Position numbers and translations under genes: made by a program. From Nymphaea colorata (lineage: Eukaryota; Streptophyta; Magnoliopsida; Nymphaeales; Nymphaeaceae), in NCBI RefSeq assembly GCF_008831285.2, contig NC_045146.1:11232972-11296971 (forward strand): a stretch of 64,000 nucleotides of DNA. Reading direction: 5' to 3'. Below, piece after piece: positions 51,043 to 62,649 of this stretch (position 1 is its first letter; every line of letters starts with the position of its first letter). Under the pieces are notes generated by a model. The model was not told the DNA's origin. It saw only the letters and a program-made list of their open reading frames with translations, and did not search any database.

Positions 51043-51112
51043 CAAGAATCGAAAGCTCTGTTTAGTATGATCTCCAGCATGTCCTCGGGTGCAGTTTCGC
51101 ATGCCAGCCCAC
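51043..51112 (-). other. Possible isolated exon
   Basis: Between an AG (51113-51114) and a good donor GTGAGG (51042-51037) the minus strand reads GLACETAPEDMLEIILNRAF, then DSW. Codon pattern and borders look exonic, but no partner exon was found on either side. It could be a remnant of a lost gene or an exon of an unannotated transcript. Confidence 0.25.
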
Positions 51113-51299
51113 CTAGCTATGGTTCAGTAATATGATTAATTATAAAAATTAATAATAGGTCATAACCCAAACCAACAACACCCACGATATTCCCACCATT
51201 TTCAAAACCCACTATGCTGCCATAACTTCCTAAATTCATCCCTTGATAACCAATTAAGATTGTAATTGTTATAAGCACCCAAAAACTCCACCCGTACAT

Positions 51300-53480
51300 G
51301 TCAACATCTCCCTGTAGTTATAGAAATGTAGTCAAATCCTCAATCATATGAACCCTCCAAATTCAGCCCATACATAATCATAAAAGCTTCTTTCATATCA
51401 ACATAATGCAAGAACCAGGCCTAAGCAAGTGACATTCAAATAGTGTTTCCTATTTGCGTTCAAATATCAACTTCAACTAGGGTGCAAGAGGGGATCGTAT
51501 GCATCGCAGCTCTCTTGTAAGTCCAAGAAAATGCCCCTTCTAAAATCATTCTAAAACATGCTGAAAATTGACTCCTCCACACTCAGTTCACTCAATTTCT
51601 CCCTGTCCAATCAAATTCATATCGAAATTTATGGAAACCCCCAAAATCTTCCCAACATAAGTGCCCTTGAAGCAACCCTAAACCAAGAAAAGACACTACA
51701 ACATAAAACTCATGCTATGAATTATTAAAAGCTCGAATCCCATAATTCCAGTGGCAAGCTAATCGTCCAAACCAATAATTCAAAAAAAAAAATTAAAGAT
51801 CAAAAGAGAAAATTGAAAATCTTAAACGATTTTACCCACTGCTGCTGTGTCCTTCTTTTCCTCACGTTCTTCTCTCTCCTCTTCTCTTCCGACCTCCTTT
51901 CTGCTCTCTCGTGCTCCCTTCCTCACTTTTTCATTCTCTATCTCCCTCTCTTCGTCTCTCGTGCTCTCCCTCGCACTGTTTTCCTCGTTCTCTCTTAACT
52001 CCTCTGAATGAGGAAGAAGAGAGGCGGTAAAAAGGACGAGGGCGTCACAGAAAATCCCTCTCTCCTATGTCTCTCCCTCTCTCTCTCTCCCGCTCGCTGG
52101 AGAAGCGACCATCCCGGCGTCCCGTGGTTCGGGAGGGAGAGTATGTAATTCGAATTTGAAAATCTGTCCCCACGCCACGAAGATGAGATTGGTAGGAACA
52201 AAAGAAGAATGGACGCGGGAGAAAAGAAGCCAAAAAAGAGAAAGTGGCTTTTTTCTCTCTCCTCTTTCTGAGATCCCTGATCGTCCGATCTATCCAGATC
52301 GACGGTAGGGCTGCTTTTTTCCCAATCATGACCGTCCATCTGGACGCTGCGCCAATGAAATGAAATCTCTTCTGGGGCCCGATATTTATGCGTAAATTTC
52401 AATGCTACCATCCCGCTAGCCCGGGGCCCGATCGGGCCCGCCACAGCCGACCGCCATCAACTGCGGCTGATTCGGATCGGTTGTGGAGTTCGGATAAACA
52501 ACCCAAGTCCAGAAAACGGGTCATCCGTTTCAGGTGATAAGAAGAAGATTGTATTCTTCTATCATCTTCTTGTTTAAGCAAACATAATTTAATTATAAAT
52601 GTTGTTTCTAAACTGAACAATCAAGCACCAGACACAATTATATCATGTTTCCTGAAATAAAAACATAGTGTCATTGAACTATGTGTTTTTGAGATATGTG
52701 TTCTAAGGATACAATATTCTTCTTCTTACTAAATGTGTTGCATTCGTTCCAAACATGATAACTCTATGTTTTCTACGGGTTATCTTTGTTGATTAATCAG
52801 GACTCATATGCAAAACTTTTAAACATGATTATTATGTGTACGATATTTTTGAAATAATATTCAGCAATATTTATTATGCCAATTAATCTCCACATCACTA
52901 TAACTCAAGGCAATGCATCAATATAAGTTTTGATTGCGTGTGAACTTAAATTCCCAAAGTGGTCGGCACAATGGGATTGAGCATGGGTTAGCAAGTCATC
53001 AATTTTTGCTTTTTTCATAGTGTCAATTATCTATGCTACAAATAGGAGGTCGCTGACACGCAAATTGTAGTACGATAGGGGCGGCACCTCGAGGCACTAA
53101 AGCAAGCCCTCTACCATGTGGGTATGAGGGTTGGGTGGGGGCTTCCGTCTTCTTTAGATGGTGAGTCATGTCCTACTCGCCACATTGCATGCAAACTTAA
53201 GGGTGCATTTGGATGGTAGAAGGGAGTATTTTATTACATTTGAGGGTCTTTAACTTTGGCAGAACTAGAAATTTATTTTAGAGGGGGTGGATTGTATTTT
53301 CAAAGTTTATACAAGGACCCAATAACAATTTTCAGAATTTTTACATATGCCAACAAGTTAAAAGTTTTCAAAAATATATGTACAAAAAAAAATCTAACCT
53401 GTGAGTTGGAGTTTTTGTTGGGGGGTGGAGGTACCATGTTCCCTGCCAGCCCCGCCTTCCATCGGCCCCTGGTGATAACA
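51300..53480. other. Intergenic with CT-rich belt, no gene called
   Basis: 51825-52100 is strongly pyrimidine-rich on the plus strand and purine-rich on the minus strand, as in many plant 5' leaders. The long minus-strand ORF at 51995-52444 is low-complexity (ERERERH) and lacks any domain, so I do not call it a gene. 52380-52520 is GC-rich. 53060-53160 has no recognisable coding sequence. Confidence 0.4.
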
Positions 53481-53483
53481 TTA

Positions 53484-53830
53484 TGAGATATATATATATA
53501 TACAAGCATAGCTGAGCCGAGCTTGCTTAACTTGAGCTTGACTTGTTCATGTGCTCGAGTTTATTTCCTAACTTGAACTCGATTTATTTAGAAAGAGGCA
53601 GCATGAAGACTGAAACCATGAACCTCATGCCTCAAGTGAGGTGCACATCTAATTGAACCATCTAATTTTGTGATAATATTATGAGATATATATTCACTTT
53701 TTTGAGCTTAACCGAGCCAAGCCCGCTTAACTCAAGCTTGACTCGTTTATGTGATTGAGTTCATTTTTAAACTCAAACTTGATTCATTTAATAAACAAGC
53801 AGAACTCAAGTCAGCTAAACTTATTGAACA
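53484..53830. repeat. TCGAG/GAGCTTG-rich repeat remnant with (TA)n
   Basis: An alternating (AT)n tract at about 53488-53503 is followed by 'gagccgagcttgcttaactt' and, 185 bp later, 'gagccaagcccgcttaactc', each continuing into related text ('cttgacttgttcatgtgctc' and 'cttgactcgtttatgtgatt') with 'ttatgagatatatat' before it. This is a two-unit imperfect direct repeat, related in motif to the element in intron 5 of the coiled-coil gene. Confidence 0.5.
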
Positions 53831-53889
53831 GCCCTACCCCTTAGGGATTCAGTCTTGTCTCGCTCTCTTGTGAGCACACAGCAGCAGCC

Positions 53890-54600
53890 ATGCCTTCGGA
53901 TCTCTCCTCCATAGGCATTAGCAATGCTCCTCCTTTCGTGGTAGAGGCTCCTTCCACCCTTCTCAACAACATTCACTGTGAAAGGTTCTCTCTCTCTCTC
54001 TTCCCCCACCCCCCAACATGCCACATAGCTATTTCTATAATCATTTGCTTATTTACATATTGGTGCCCGGAAGATTTTTTTTTTTTTTAGGGTCTGCCAC
54101 TCAGGCAGAAATTTCTAGCTCTGCCATTGTTTGGTATTCGAGGTGAATAATAACTTTAGATAAAGGGCATTCTGTTGGGGCCAGCACCAAATGGTTTAGG
54201 AGTTTGACCTGCACTCATGGTAAGATGGAGCCAATTAAGTTGAAGACCTTGAATCAAATTCTAACTCTGTCATTCAGCCAACTGAGTTTTTTCTGAGGTG
54301 TTATATTGTAAGACGTGGTGACCAGGGCTCACCTGGAGCTTCCTCTCGAAGGGCAGACCCATCAAGCAGCCCGGGCCTTCAGAGTTCTTTGGCCATCGAA
54401 AAGAAAATCAATAATAATAAAGAAATGGATTAGATTGTTATAGGAACCTCGATATCAGATATCATTTCAGATTGGCATCTTTGAATTGGTTTATATACTT
54501 TGTTTTGTTGAATCGTCTGCAAGTGAATACATTTATGAAGGTGATCAAAAGTTGCCCAACCTGCTGAGAGTTTCCCTCGCGAGCAGATCATGTAAGGTAA
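53890..54600 (+). other. Possible fragments of a plus-strand gene
   Basis: An ATG at 53890 opens MPSDLSSIGISNAPPFVVEA, then PSTLLNNIHCER, before low-complexity CT sequence. A separate island at about 54515-54597 reads ESSASEYIYEGDQKLPNLLR, then VSLASRSCK, just before GTAAAT. Both look coding but cannot be joined with confidence, and a SINE-like repeat lies between them. No family was recognised. Confidence 0.25.
54172..54420 (+). mobile_element. SINE-like repeat
   Basis: A roughly 240 bp unit contains 'accttgaatcaaattctaac', similar to a tRNA-type B box, and ends in 'aagaaaatcaataataataa', an A-rich tail with simple repeats. The size and 3' tail fit a plant tRNA-derived SINE. I could not define target-site duplications or an A box with certainty. 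Confidence 0.35.
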
Positions 54601-55762
54601 ATCACTTCTTTAAATAGATTTGCAATTTTAAGCATCCAGTTTTATCAGGGCCATCACCATTAAGAGCATCACAGGATCACTAGCTTTACATTTCTATTTT
54701 TTGGGGGCATCATCTACGGATGGTTGGTTTTTACCAAAGTAGATTTGATAAACAAACAAGCTAGCTTGTTAATTAAGAAGAAGAATGAAAAGGCTAATTA
54801 GAAAGTACAATTACTTGAGATATAATCAGGCTGCAAAAAGCATTAGGTTTTTGTATAATGGATTTAAAACTTAAAACCTTTCAATAGCGTAACACATTGG
54901 GATCTAGACCTTAATCTTGGAACTCGACTGTCGATTTCAAGAAATAGATCCCGAAAGAGACTATTTGCCTGGTAAAACCATCTATTTTGGTCTGGATTGT
55001 TTGTCACAACAGCATAACTATTTGACACTATCAGGTTCGTAAACTCGAGATCCTTCGCGGTCAAATGCATCCCAAGCCTATATAAGCTCGCTGCAGCCAC
55101 CATCCTACCACTGATCGGGTATAACCAAGAGTCTCTCTCTCTCTTGCTTCATGCAAAGTACAAGTCAGATACCTTTGATGACATTGAATTTCACATTGAT
55201 CGTAACCAGATTGTTCTAAGAAAAGAAATTCGAATATGGTAGGCTACAAATCTTAGTCATGACACCGCCCAAAACCTGTAACAAATCAATAACCTTGTAA
55301 CAATGTTTTGAAGGCTTAATATAATTCCCAGATCCGCTAATCTTCAGAAGACGACATTTTCATCATATCCGCACAAAAGAGAGGCTTTTGGTTATAGTAT
55401 TATTCATAATTTTTGTTTGCATAGATTATGTTTAGCAATAAATCTACACCATTACGTAAGTAAGCCGCACTACCAGTTCCTGGAAGATGAAAAACTACAA
55501 GCTGCACGTGCACACACACACACACACACACAATTTACCAGCTTATACCACCACAAATCACTAGAAACAGCAAAGCCAGACGAAAGGAGCAGTGGAGTAA
55601 ATGCTACAATTGAACAAAGTACTGACATAGTTTCACCATTTAAAAGCACAAACTGATGCACGAACCAGAGGCTTTTTTTTTCCTTTTTATCTTCTGTACA
55701 AGAAATAAACAATCTAAAGCATATTTCTGCAGGAAAACATGTTGCCCAAATTAAGAAAAATA
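54600..55762. other. Intergenic, no gene called
   Basis: Contains a (CT)n tract near 55130 and a (CA)n microsatellite at about 55510-55531. A 79-codon minus-strand ORF at 54864-55103 shows no recognisable domain. The right end is the 3' flank of the next gene. Confidence 0.45.
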
Positions 55763-58700
55763 CTACAGGGTCGTTGCAGTGGTTGATTTCTTTATTTTGT
55801 CGCCTCTAGAAGAAGAGTTTGGGGTTGAGGAAGCTGAGAATGCTGCATGGTATGACGAGGAAGCAAGTTGTGCTAATGCTGGCACAGCACCACCTGCAGA
55901 AACGGAAGAAGCAATAAAGATTAAGAATCATTGACAGAAGATATTGATGCGAGGAGGAAAATGTTGCAGCATAAGTTCCTCGGATCGGTCAAGCCCCGTT
56001 TTCCTGAATTAGTACCATCCATGAATAATCATATTAACCTTGCACATGTATGCACAGAAGTGCATCCTTAAAGACCAACATGAAGCACATGCTCACTAAG
56101 TATGCAATTGGGATGTAACTGACTAACCTGCTAATCCAGCACATGCTGAAGAAAAGATTATCACAGGTGGAGCCTGCAAAGAGATCAGGACGACAGAATT
56201 TATTTCTTATTTCTGAAAGGCCAGATGCCATGAAATCGGATCTCTAAAGTAAAACCTTAAAGAATCTGAGAAGGCATTAAAAGCAACATCCTCTTTTTCC
56301 TTTTCTCCTTCACGCATATAATGAATAAATTCATGAATAGTTCACACTCTACTAACAACTGAGTGAAACAAGGAGGTAATATTACAGACCAGAGCAATGT
56401 TGTAAAAGGTGTATAGTAACGTATATTGGTTGGGTCGACGTATACGCTGGATCGTAATGTATTGTAAATGTACCGTAGCGTATCATAAAATTAAAATTTT
56501 AATTCAAAAAAATACAAAAAATTAGAAAAAATAGATTAAAAAATCAGAAAAAATGTATTCCATATAAAAAACATTTCACATAAAGAATGTTCATGATTCA
56601 TCATTCATAAGCTATAATATATCAACAACACATTCAGAAATGAGAAATCATAGATTCAGAATAACATAATAAGCATCAATCACAAGTTTGAAATATTTTA
56701 GATTATATCACAAGTGGGTCGACGTATACGCTGGATCGTAATGTATCGTAAATGTAGCGTAGCATATCATAAAATTAAATTTTTAATTCAAAAAAATACA
56801 AAAAATTAGAAAAAATAGATAAAAAAATCAGGAAAAATGTATTCCATATAAAAAACATTTCACATAAAGAATGTTCATGATTCACCATTCATAAGCTATA
56901 ATATATCAACAACACATTCAGAAATGAGAAATCATAGATTCAGAATAACATAATAAGCATCAATCACAAGTTTGAAATATTTTAGATTATATCACAAGTC
57001 CACACCATATAATTCGTTATTGCCAAGTACCAAATATTATGATTATCATTAGTCAATGATAATCATCATCATCTTCTTATTCATCCTCATTTTCTTTGTT
57101 AAATGTTTTAAATTTTAATTTTCAATGCCTTCAACTGGAATGTCTTCACCAACATATGATTAATTTGTTTAGAAAACTAGTAAAACCTCGCCCTCCCACA
57201 GTTCTTACAGAAGCTTAGAAAGTGGAAGGGAGGAACTATCTTTAAAAAAAAAACACACAAAACAAGATTTTTTTGCGTTTTGTCCCTGCATCATAAGATA
57301 CGGGGGCATATCGGCCGTATCGCACGATATGCCTACGATACACAGGTGTATCATGTATCGTAGGCGTATCGTATAAGTTTCTTAAACCTACACGATACGT
57401 ATTGCATGATGGATAACACTCCTAAAGTGTGGATTGCAAAATACCTTAACAAGATAATTGTACCAAATCCACAAGATGCAAACAAGAACTGATCTTGTTT
57501 GAAAGCTAATAACTAGTACTGCCAATTCAAACACAACGTCCACGTAAAGTCCTCAAGTTATGGAATTTATTATTAAAATAAGATAATAATAAAGCACCCT
57601 GGGATTCTTAAAATTTCTAAGCTATTCATGGCATGAAGTGGGAGCACCATAACTAATGCATGCACCCCAAGCTGCTATTTGCAAAACAAACAAGAAGCAT
57701 AAAAAACATGATTTTTTGTTTTCACTGAAATAGCTGCCACTACGAACTGTGCTATTCTACAAGAAATTTTGATTACTGAGAGGCAGAATCCTCATTCAAT
57801 GGTACAAGTATCAAACCTCCTACGAGTAAAATTTAAGAAGTCTAGAAATCTAGATACCATGAAACAGTTCCTTGGTGTGCAATAAAGGTTATAAACAGTA
57901 CCAATGTCATCTTGTAATAAATGCACCATGTCGCATGTATATTTTGAGGAAATAAATAAGTAGCTTCTTGGCTTTATCAGCCACGAAATTCACAATCAAC
58001 ATCCAAGTTATTGCTTCTCACTTTACGAAGGAAAGCACTTGCACATACACATAAAAGGGAAGGGAAGACCATTTCAGGCATGCACAAAAAAGAATAAATT
58101 TATACACATAAATACACAGACACGATAGAAAACCAGCGGCCTTAAGGAATGGGCACAATAACACATGCAAAAATTTAAAATTCCTCACATACTTCCTACT
58201 TTTCCTCTTATCATTCTTCTTAACAATATAATATTTCTATTCCGAAATAAGAAGTTTGTCAAACCTACTTCCCTAGTTCCTCATAAAGAAAAAAAAAGAA
58301 GAGAGGAAGCATCCTAAAGGACATTTAACCATAACATAATTATCTTATCATTTTAAAAGTTTCTTAAAAGTAATAAACGTATGTGCCCCTCATTTCTCCT
58401 TTATAAGTAGTGTCTCTTGATATCCAATAGTGCTACTCTTCTGTCCTCTATTCAATTTTGCAAAACCTTTTGCTACTCCATCATGTCCCCCTTTATCAGA
58501 TTCAAGACATTTTTGGCTATAAGACTACAAAATAAAATATACTAAACTAAAGCATGTCCAAGATGTGCTATTCAAGGAATAGACCAGTAAACAGCAACTA
58601 AATGGGGTCTTAAAAGTGCATGTATGGGATTAAGAACATGAAAGGCAGTAAATAACTTACACCAATAAAGAAATGCAACCACATCGGCCCCTTTACCCAT

Positions 58701-60099
58701 CTTCTAATAACAGGCATTGCTGCAAGCACACATGCAGAGAACAGATCAACATCAACAAGGAGAAAAAGACAAGGCACAAAATAAAAGTTACACACAAATT
58801 GTAAGCTGAGCCTGCAAATGCCAGTTTTACAGCTTTCTACATAATTCATAACAACCACAAGATTGTTTGCAATTCAAAAGTCAACATTTAGCCATCACAA
58901 TCCAAAGCCGAGAGAATCCAACATCCTAAGAAAAAAAAAGGTGCTATGCAACAGTTTTGCATTTATAAGCCCCCGCACCCACGTTGCACTCATATCACAT
59001 GGAACAACCAGCTTTTGCATTTAACAATATTCATTTACCCATCTAAATATCAATCATTTGGGTAACCTCACATAAGAAGCAAACTGTCTACTGTTTACAT
59101 TTTGTAATTTCTTTTTGTCAGTTAAGATTCACATGCCTCTCACACGATTCTATAACTGAGATTCACAATTTCTTTTGTGGAACATTTCATAGAATGGAGC
59201 ATAGTTACACACTATGGTTCAAAATATATTGAAGAGAAAACATTCTAGAGTCTGATGATTAGAGATGTGACATTGTTAGACTGCTTATGTACTTCTTTTA
59301 CACACAAGAGGTAACTACTACAAAATTCTCCTCATCAACTTGATCAAAGCAATCTCTCTTCCACAAACTATTATACAATAAAAAGGAGATCAAAAACCAA
59401 AGAGCATTCCAGCCTGGGTGCTAGCCATATCAAATAAACAGTCTTAAGTGTTGTAGGACAAGCAGTTATCAAATAAATCAAGCAAGACCATCATAGATCA
59501 AGCAGTTGTCAGACAAACACAACTTTAATCAGGTAAGTATCCCACTCAAGCAAGATGTTTAAGTTTGATTTCATAAAATTCATTCTCAACTTTGTAAAAT
59601 ACAGAAGGTGTAACCACTTTCTCATTGCTTCATCATTTTTAAACATGTCGTGAGTACAAAGAACCATAAACACAACGGACATCCAATTTAGGGAAAAGGA
59701 AAAAAAGTTCACCAAATACCATGATTAAAGCCATAAAATGCACTTGCAGTCCCACCAACAGCCGAACCAATCTGCATTCATAATTACCAGTATATAACCA
59801 AGAACATGATCATACAAAAAGAAAGACAAACTATTTAATACCATAGAGAAGCTATCTCTCACGAATGGTGCAACTGTCCAACTACTTGTCTCCTGAAACA
59901 TTCAAAGGGTGGACGCGTAGGTAACACAACAAAACTGATTTTCTTGCTAGTTAAAGGTGGGGAAATGATAAAATTAAAATTAAATGGCAAGAAGTAGAGG
60001 ACCAACCATATCCTTGGAAAGTGGTCCTGCGCAGTGACGACATCTTAAGTCATTAGGAGTTGAACCTCCTTTTCTGAACTTGTCTACTGAATCGCCCAT
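55763..60099 (-). CDS. Conserved-looking 143-aa membrane protein, six exons
   Basis: The exons are 60007-60099, 59842-59892, 59720-59771, 58661-58719, 56128-56173 and 55763-55893, all with GT..AG introns. They join to 432 nt (143 codons plus TAG), with phases agreeing at each junction. An in-frame TAA lies six codons upstream of the ATG, fixing the start. Residues 1-31 are polar, with a CxxC (CRHC, 20-23). About 49-64 is Gly-rich (IGSAVGGTASAFYGF). About 76-108 is hydrophobic (WLHFFIGAPPVIIFSSACAG, LAGGAVPALAQLAS), likely one or two membrane spans. The tail is Ser/Thr/Lys-rich (KIKKSTTATTL). I do not recognise a named family. The exon structure and lack of lesions argue for a functional gene. 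Intron 4 (2.5 kb) carries a repeat insertion. Confidence 0.85.
56400..57420. mobile_element. Repeat insertion in intron 4, with 284-bp tandem duplication
   Basis: The segment beginning 'gggtcgacgtatacgctgga' at 56432 is repeated with few changes from 56716, period 284 bp, to about 56997. The outer parts are rich in 'cgtatcg/cgatacg' phrases (56440-56480 and 57300-57410), in opposite orientation at the two ends, as in a non-autonomous DNA element. No protein is encoded. It lies wholly in intron 4 of the 143-aa protein gene and leaves the splice sites intact. Confidence 0.65.
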
Positions 60100-61430
60100 T
60101 GCCAGCTTCCTCGTTTATGCTACTCCCACATTAATCAATCCTGAACCAGAAGGGAAAAAAAAAAGGAAAATAAGAACGTTTAGCAAAGGTCCTTGTGTCT
60201 ATCACAAGTCCCTCCACAAACATCAAAATTCCAGATGAATGGCAGCCATGTCACAATGTTTCTCATTTCTATCTGATCAAACACCAAAAATAAATTTCAT
60301 ACCAACAGAAAGACTTGGAAAGCAAAGGTGAAAGTATAAAACATAAATAAGATAATCCATAACAAACATGTATAAGGCTAGAGACTAGAAGAGGGAAAAC
60401 TATGTTTTGATTTTTTTCTGATGCAGAGGTTGCTCTTTCTATCACTACAAGTGTTATACGCCAGAATGTTGTCTTCACAAATACAAGAAAGTTTTGTAAC
60501 ATGGAGTTCACAACCATAAGGTCAGTTTTGTGAAAAAAATTGTACTGCGTAGGCTAGCTTAAAACATTTTCTTGCGTATATGGTGGTTTCCTTTCACACA
60601 AGCATGCAGCCACGGTAACATTAGACCTGACTTAGTTTCTAACTCACTATATGCAACTAATAAGAAACACCAAATCTGCAATATTAAAAACCCTAAATCT
60701 GCAATAACAGAAAATCCCTAAATCCTACGTAATTCACGCATGACAGATAGAATTATAAAATCCCCAAATCAACAACAGTGCAATGAATAAATGCCTGTGC
60801 TGCTGCGCAGGAAAAATCACTAGAATATGAACAGAATCTAGCAGTGAGGCCTTCATCGTCCCACGGCTTCAGTAAACAACATTTTTCTCCTCCTATTTCG
60901 TCATTGACTCGATGATCTTACACCGTAACTAGGAATGGCCCGGCATCATGACAAAAGCAGAGGAAAAAGATGCTGATAAAACCACCGGTTTCGACCTCAA
61001 AGCTGTTGATGGCAGGTTCAGAGACCATCTTGGCCCTTCTACCAGGAAGACAGAGCTTAGGCTTGGGCTTTGCATCCCTCGTGATAAGGAGGGTTGTGAC
61101 GAGAAGAAGATTTAAGGGTTCACATTGACGACCAAGAAAGAAAAGAAGCACTAAAATTCTTCAAAAAAAAAAAAAAGAAAGAAAGAAAGAAAGAACTTCA
61201 TGGCGAGGAAATTTTTTTGGGGCAAACTGCAAAGAAACAATCAAACAAGCAAAATTGAAGCACATATGTGAATGATGAATCTGCTACCTGTCGATCAACC
61301 AACATCGAGCCCGCTGCTGCCGTGCTGCGAGTTCTGACTCTCTCTTCTTTTCTTCCGAGTCTCCGACCTCCTTCCTGCAGGCTGCTGCCATCCACGTGAA
61401 GATAAATTTATCCACGAGAAGTTTTTTTTT
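60100..61430. other. 5' region of the 143-aa protein gene
   Basis: A pyrimidine tract and AG at about 60142-60160 ('cccttctggttcag' on the minus strand) suggest an intron in the 5' leader, with a first non-coding exon somewhere in 60800-61400. The minus-strand ORFs at 60918-61151 and 61198-61395 have no recognisable domain and may be leader sequence. A (GAAA)n tract lies at about 61174-61194. Confidence 0.4.
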
Positions 61431-62160
61431 CATGGCAAAATTTTGCCTTGGATTTTCTGTCAAGCGTTACACTGAAAGATATCCCCAAAGATTAAAAATC
61501 CATCCCGTTGTACAATTTTTTCCATGATTAAAAAAAAATCCATCTTAAAAAATCCACGAAAATTTTTTCCATGATTAAAAATCCACGAAAAATTTTTCCA
61601 TGATAAAAAATCCACGAAGTTTTTTTCCATGATTAAAAGTCCATCCTAAAAAATCCACGAAAAAATTTTCCATGATAAAAAGTCCATGAAAATTTGTCCA
61701 TGATAAAAAATCCCCGACAACTTTTTCCATGATTAAAAATCCACGTAAAGTTTTTTCCATGAAAAAAATTCCGTCCTAAAAATCCATGAAAATTTTTTTC
61801 CTTAAAAAAAATTCTATCCTAAAAATCCAAGAAAATTTTTTTCTTGTCAGTGCATCAAACGCACCCTCAGATATGTCCACGGAAAATTTTTATCCTGGTA
61901 AAAAAAAAAAAAATCCCTGGATGCATCCAATAATCCAGTAAAAGTTTTTTCCAAGGTAAAAAAATCCATGGTAAAAAAGACCATGAATTCTTTTTCAGGG
62001 TGCATCAAACACAACCTAAAAGATATCCAGGAAAAAAATTTTCCATGGTAAAAAAACCAAGGAGCATCAAACGTTTAAAAGATAACAACGAAAGTTTTAT
62101 CCATGGAAGGTTTTTTTTCCTTGTGTGCGTCAAATGCACCCTACAAGGTATCCACGAAAT
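61430..62160. repeat. Degenerate A/T-rich array around 'ttttccatgattaaaaatcc'
   Basis: Units of the type 'ttttttccatgattaaaaat' + 'ccacgaaaa' recur at irregular spacing (about 27-45 bp), for example near 61510, 61567, 61595, 61625, 61667, 61695, 61725 and 61755. From 61850 on they mix with 'gcatcaaacgcaccct'-type phrases near 61853, 62005, 62062 and 62128. No coding function is likely. A related phrase, 'accatggaaaattttctgga', occurs at 63395. Confidence 0.7.
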
Positions 62161-62189
62161 TTTTAACTCAAAGTTAGAAAACACGCCTT

Positions 62190-62320
62190 CTCTCTCTCTC
62201 TCTCTCATCGGGACTTTCATCCAAAATGATCTCCCCTCTCTCTCTGGTTCTCTCTCTCATCGGGACTTACATCCAAAATGATCTCCCTCTCTCTCTAGTT
62301 CTCTCTCTCTCCGTTTTTAT
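62190..62320. repeat. 52-bp tandem repeat in CT-rich DNA
   Basis: 'catcgggact' + 'tcatccaaaatgatctccc' begins at 62206 and again at 62258 with one base change, followed each time by a (CT)n tract. This is two units plus a partial CT-rich end. Confidence 0.8.
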
Positions 62321-62486
62321 GTAGAAACAGATCACAAAACCCAATAGCTCGGAAGCGCTTGTATTCGATCGCCCAGTTGGAACTTGGAATCGCGCTTCTT
62401 CATACATTTTCTATTCATTTTTGTATGACAAACTTCACGAATTCACAAAACAATAGAAACGTCAATGAATCGGGTTGGAAAGCATC

Positions 62487-62646
62487 CTTCCACGGCATCA
62501 CGGATTCAAGATCAACACCTTCCACGGCATCACGGATTCAAGATCAACACCTTCCACGGCATCACGGATTCAAGATCAACACCTTCCACGGCATCACGGA
62601 TTCAAGATCAACACCTTCCACGGCATCACGAATTCAAGATCAACAA
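62487..62646. repeat. 32-bp minisatellite, five units
   Basis: Units starting 'cttccacggcatcacggatt' begin at 62487, 62519, 62551, 62583 and 62615. They are identical except that the last has 'cgaattc' for 'cggattc' and a changed end. A sixth 'catccttcca' start follows at 62650. As 32 is not a multiple of three, the array stays open in all three plus frames and produces long artificial ORFs, which I do not report as genes. Confidence 0.92.
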
Positions 62647-62649
62647 GAA

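Noticed and set aside
51995-52444. 149-codon minus-strand ORF
   Set aside because: Low-complexity arginine/glutamate and serine text from a CT-rich belt, without a recognisable domain. More likely a leader or promoter region.
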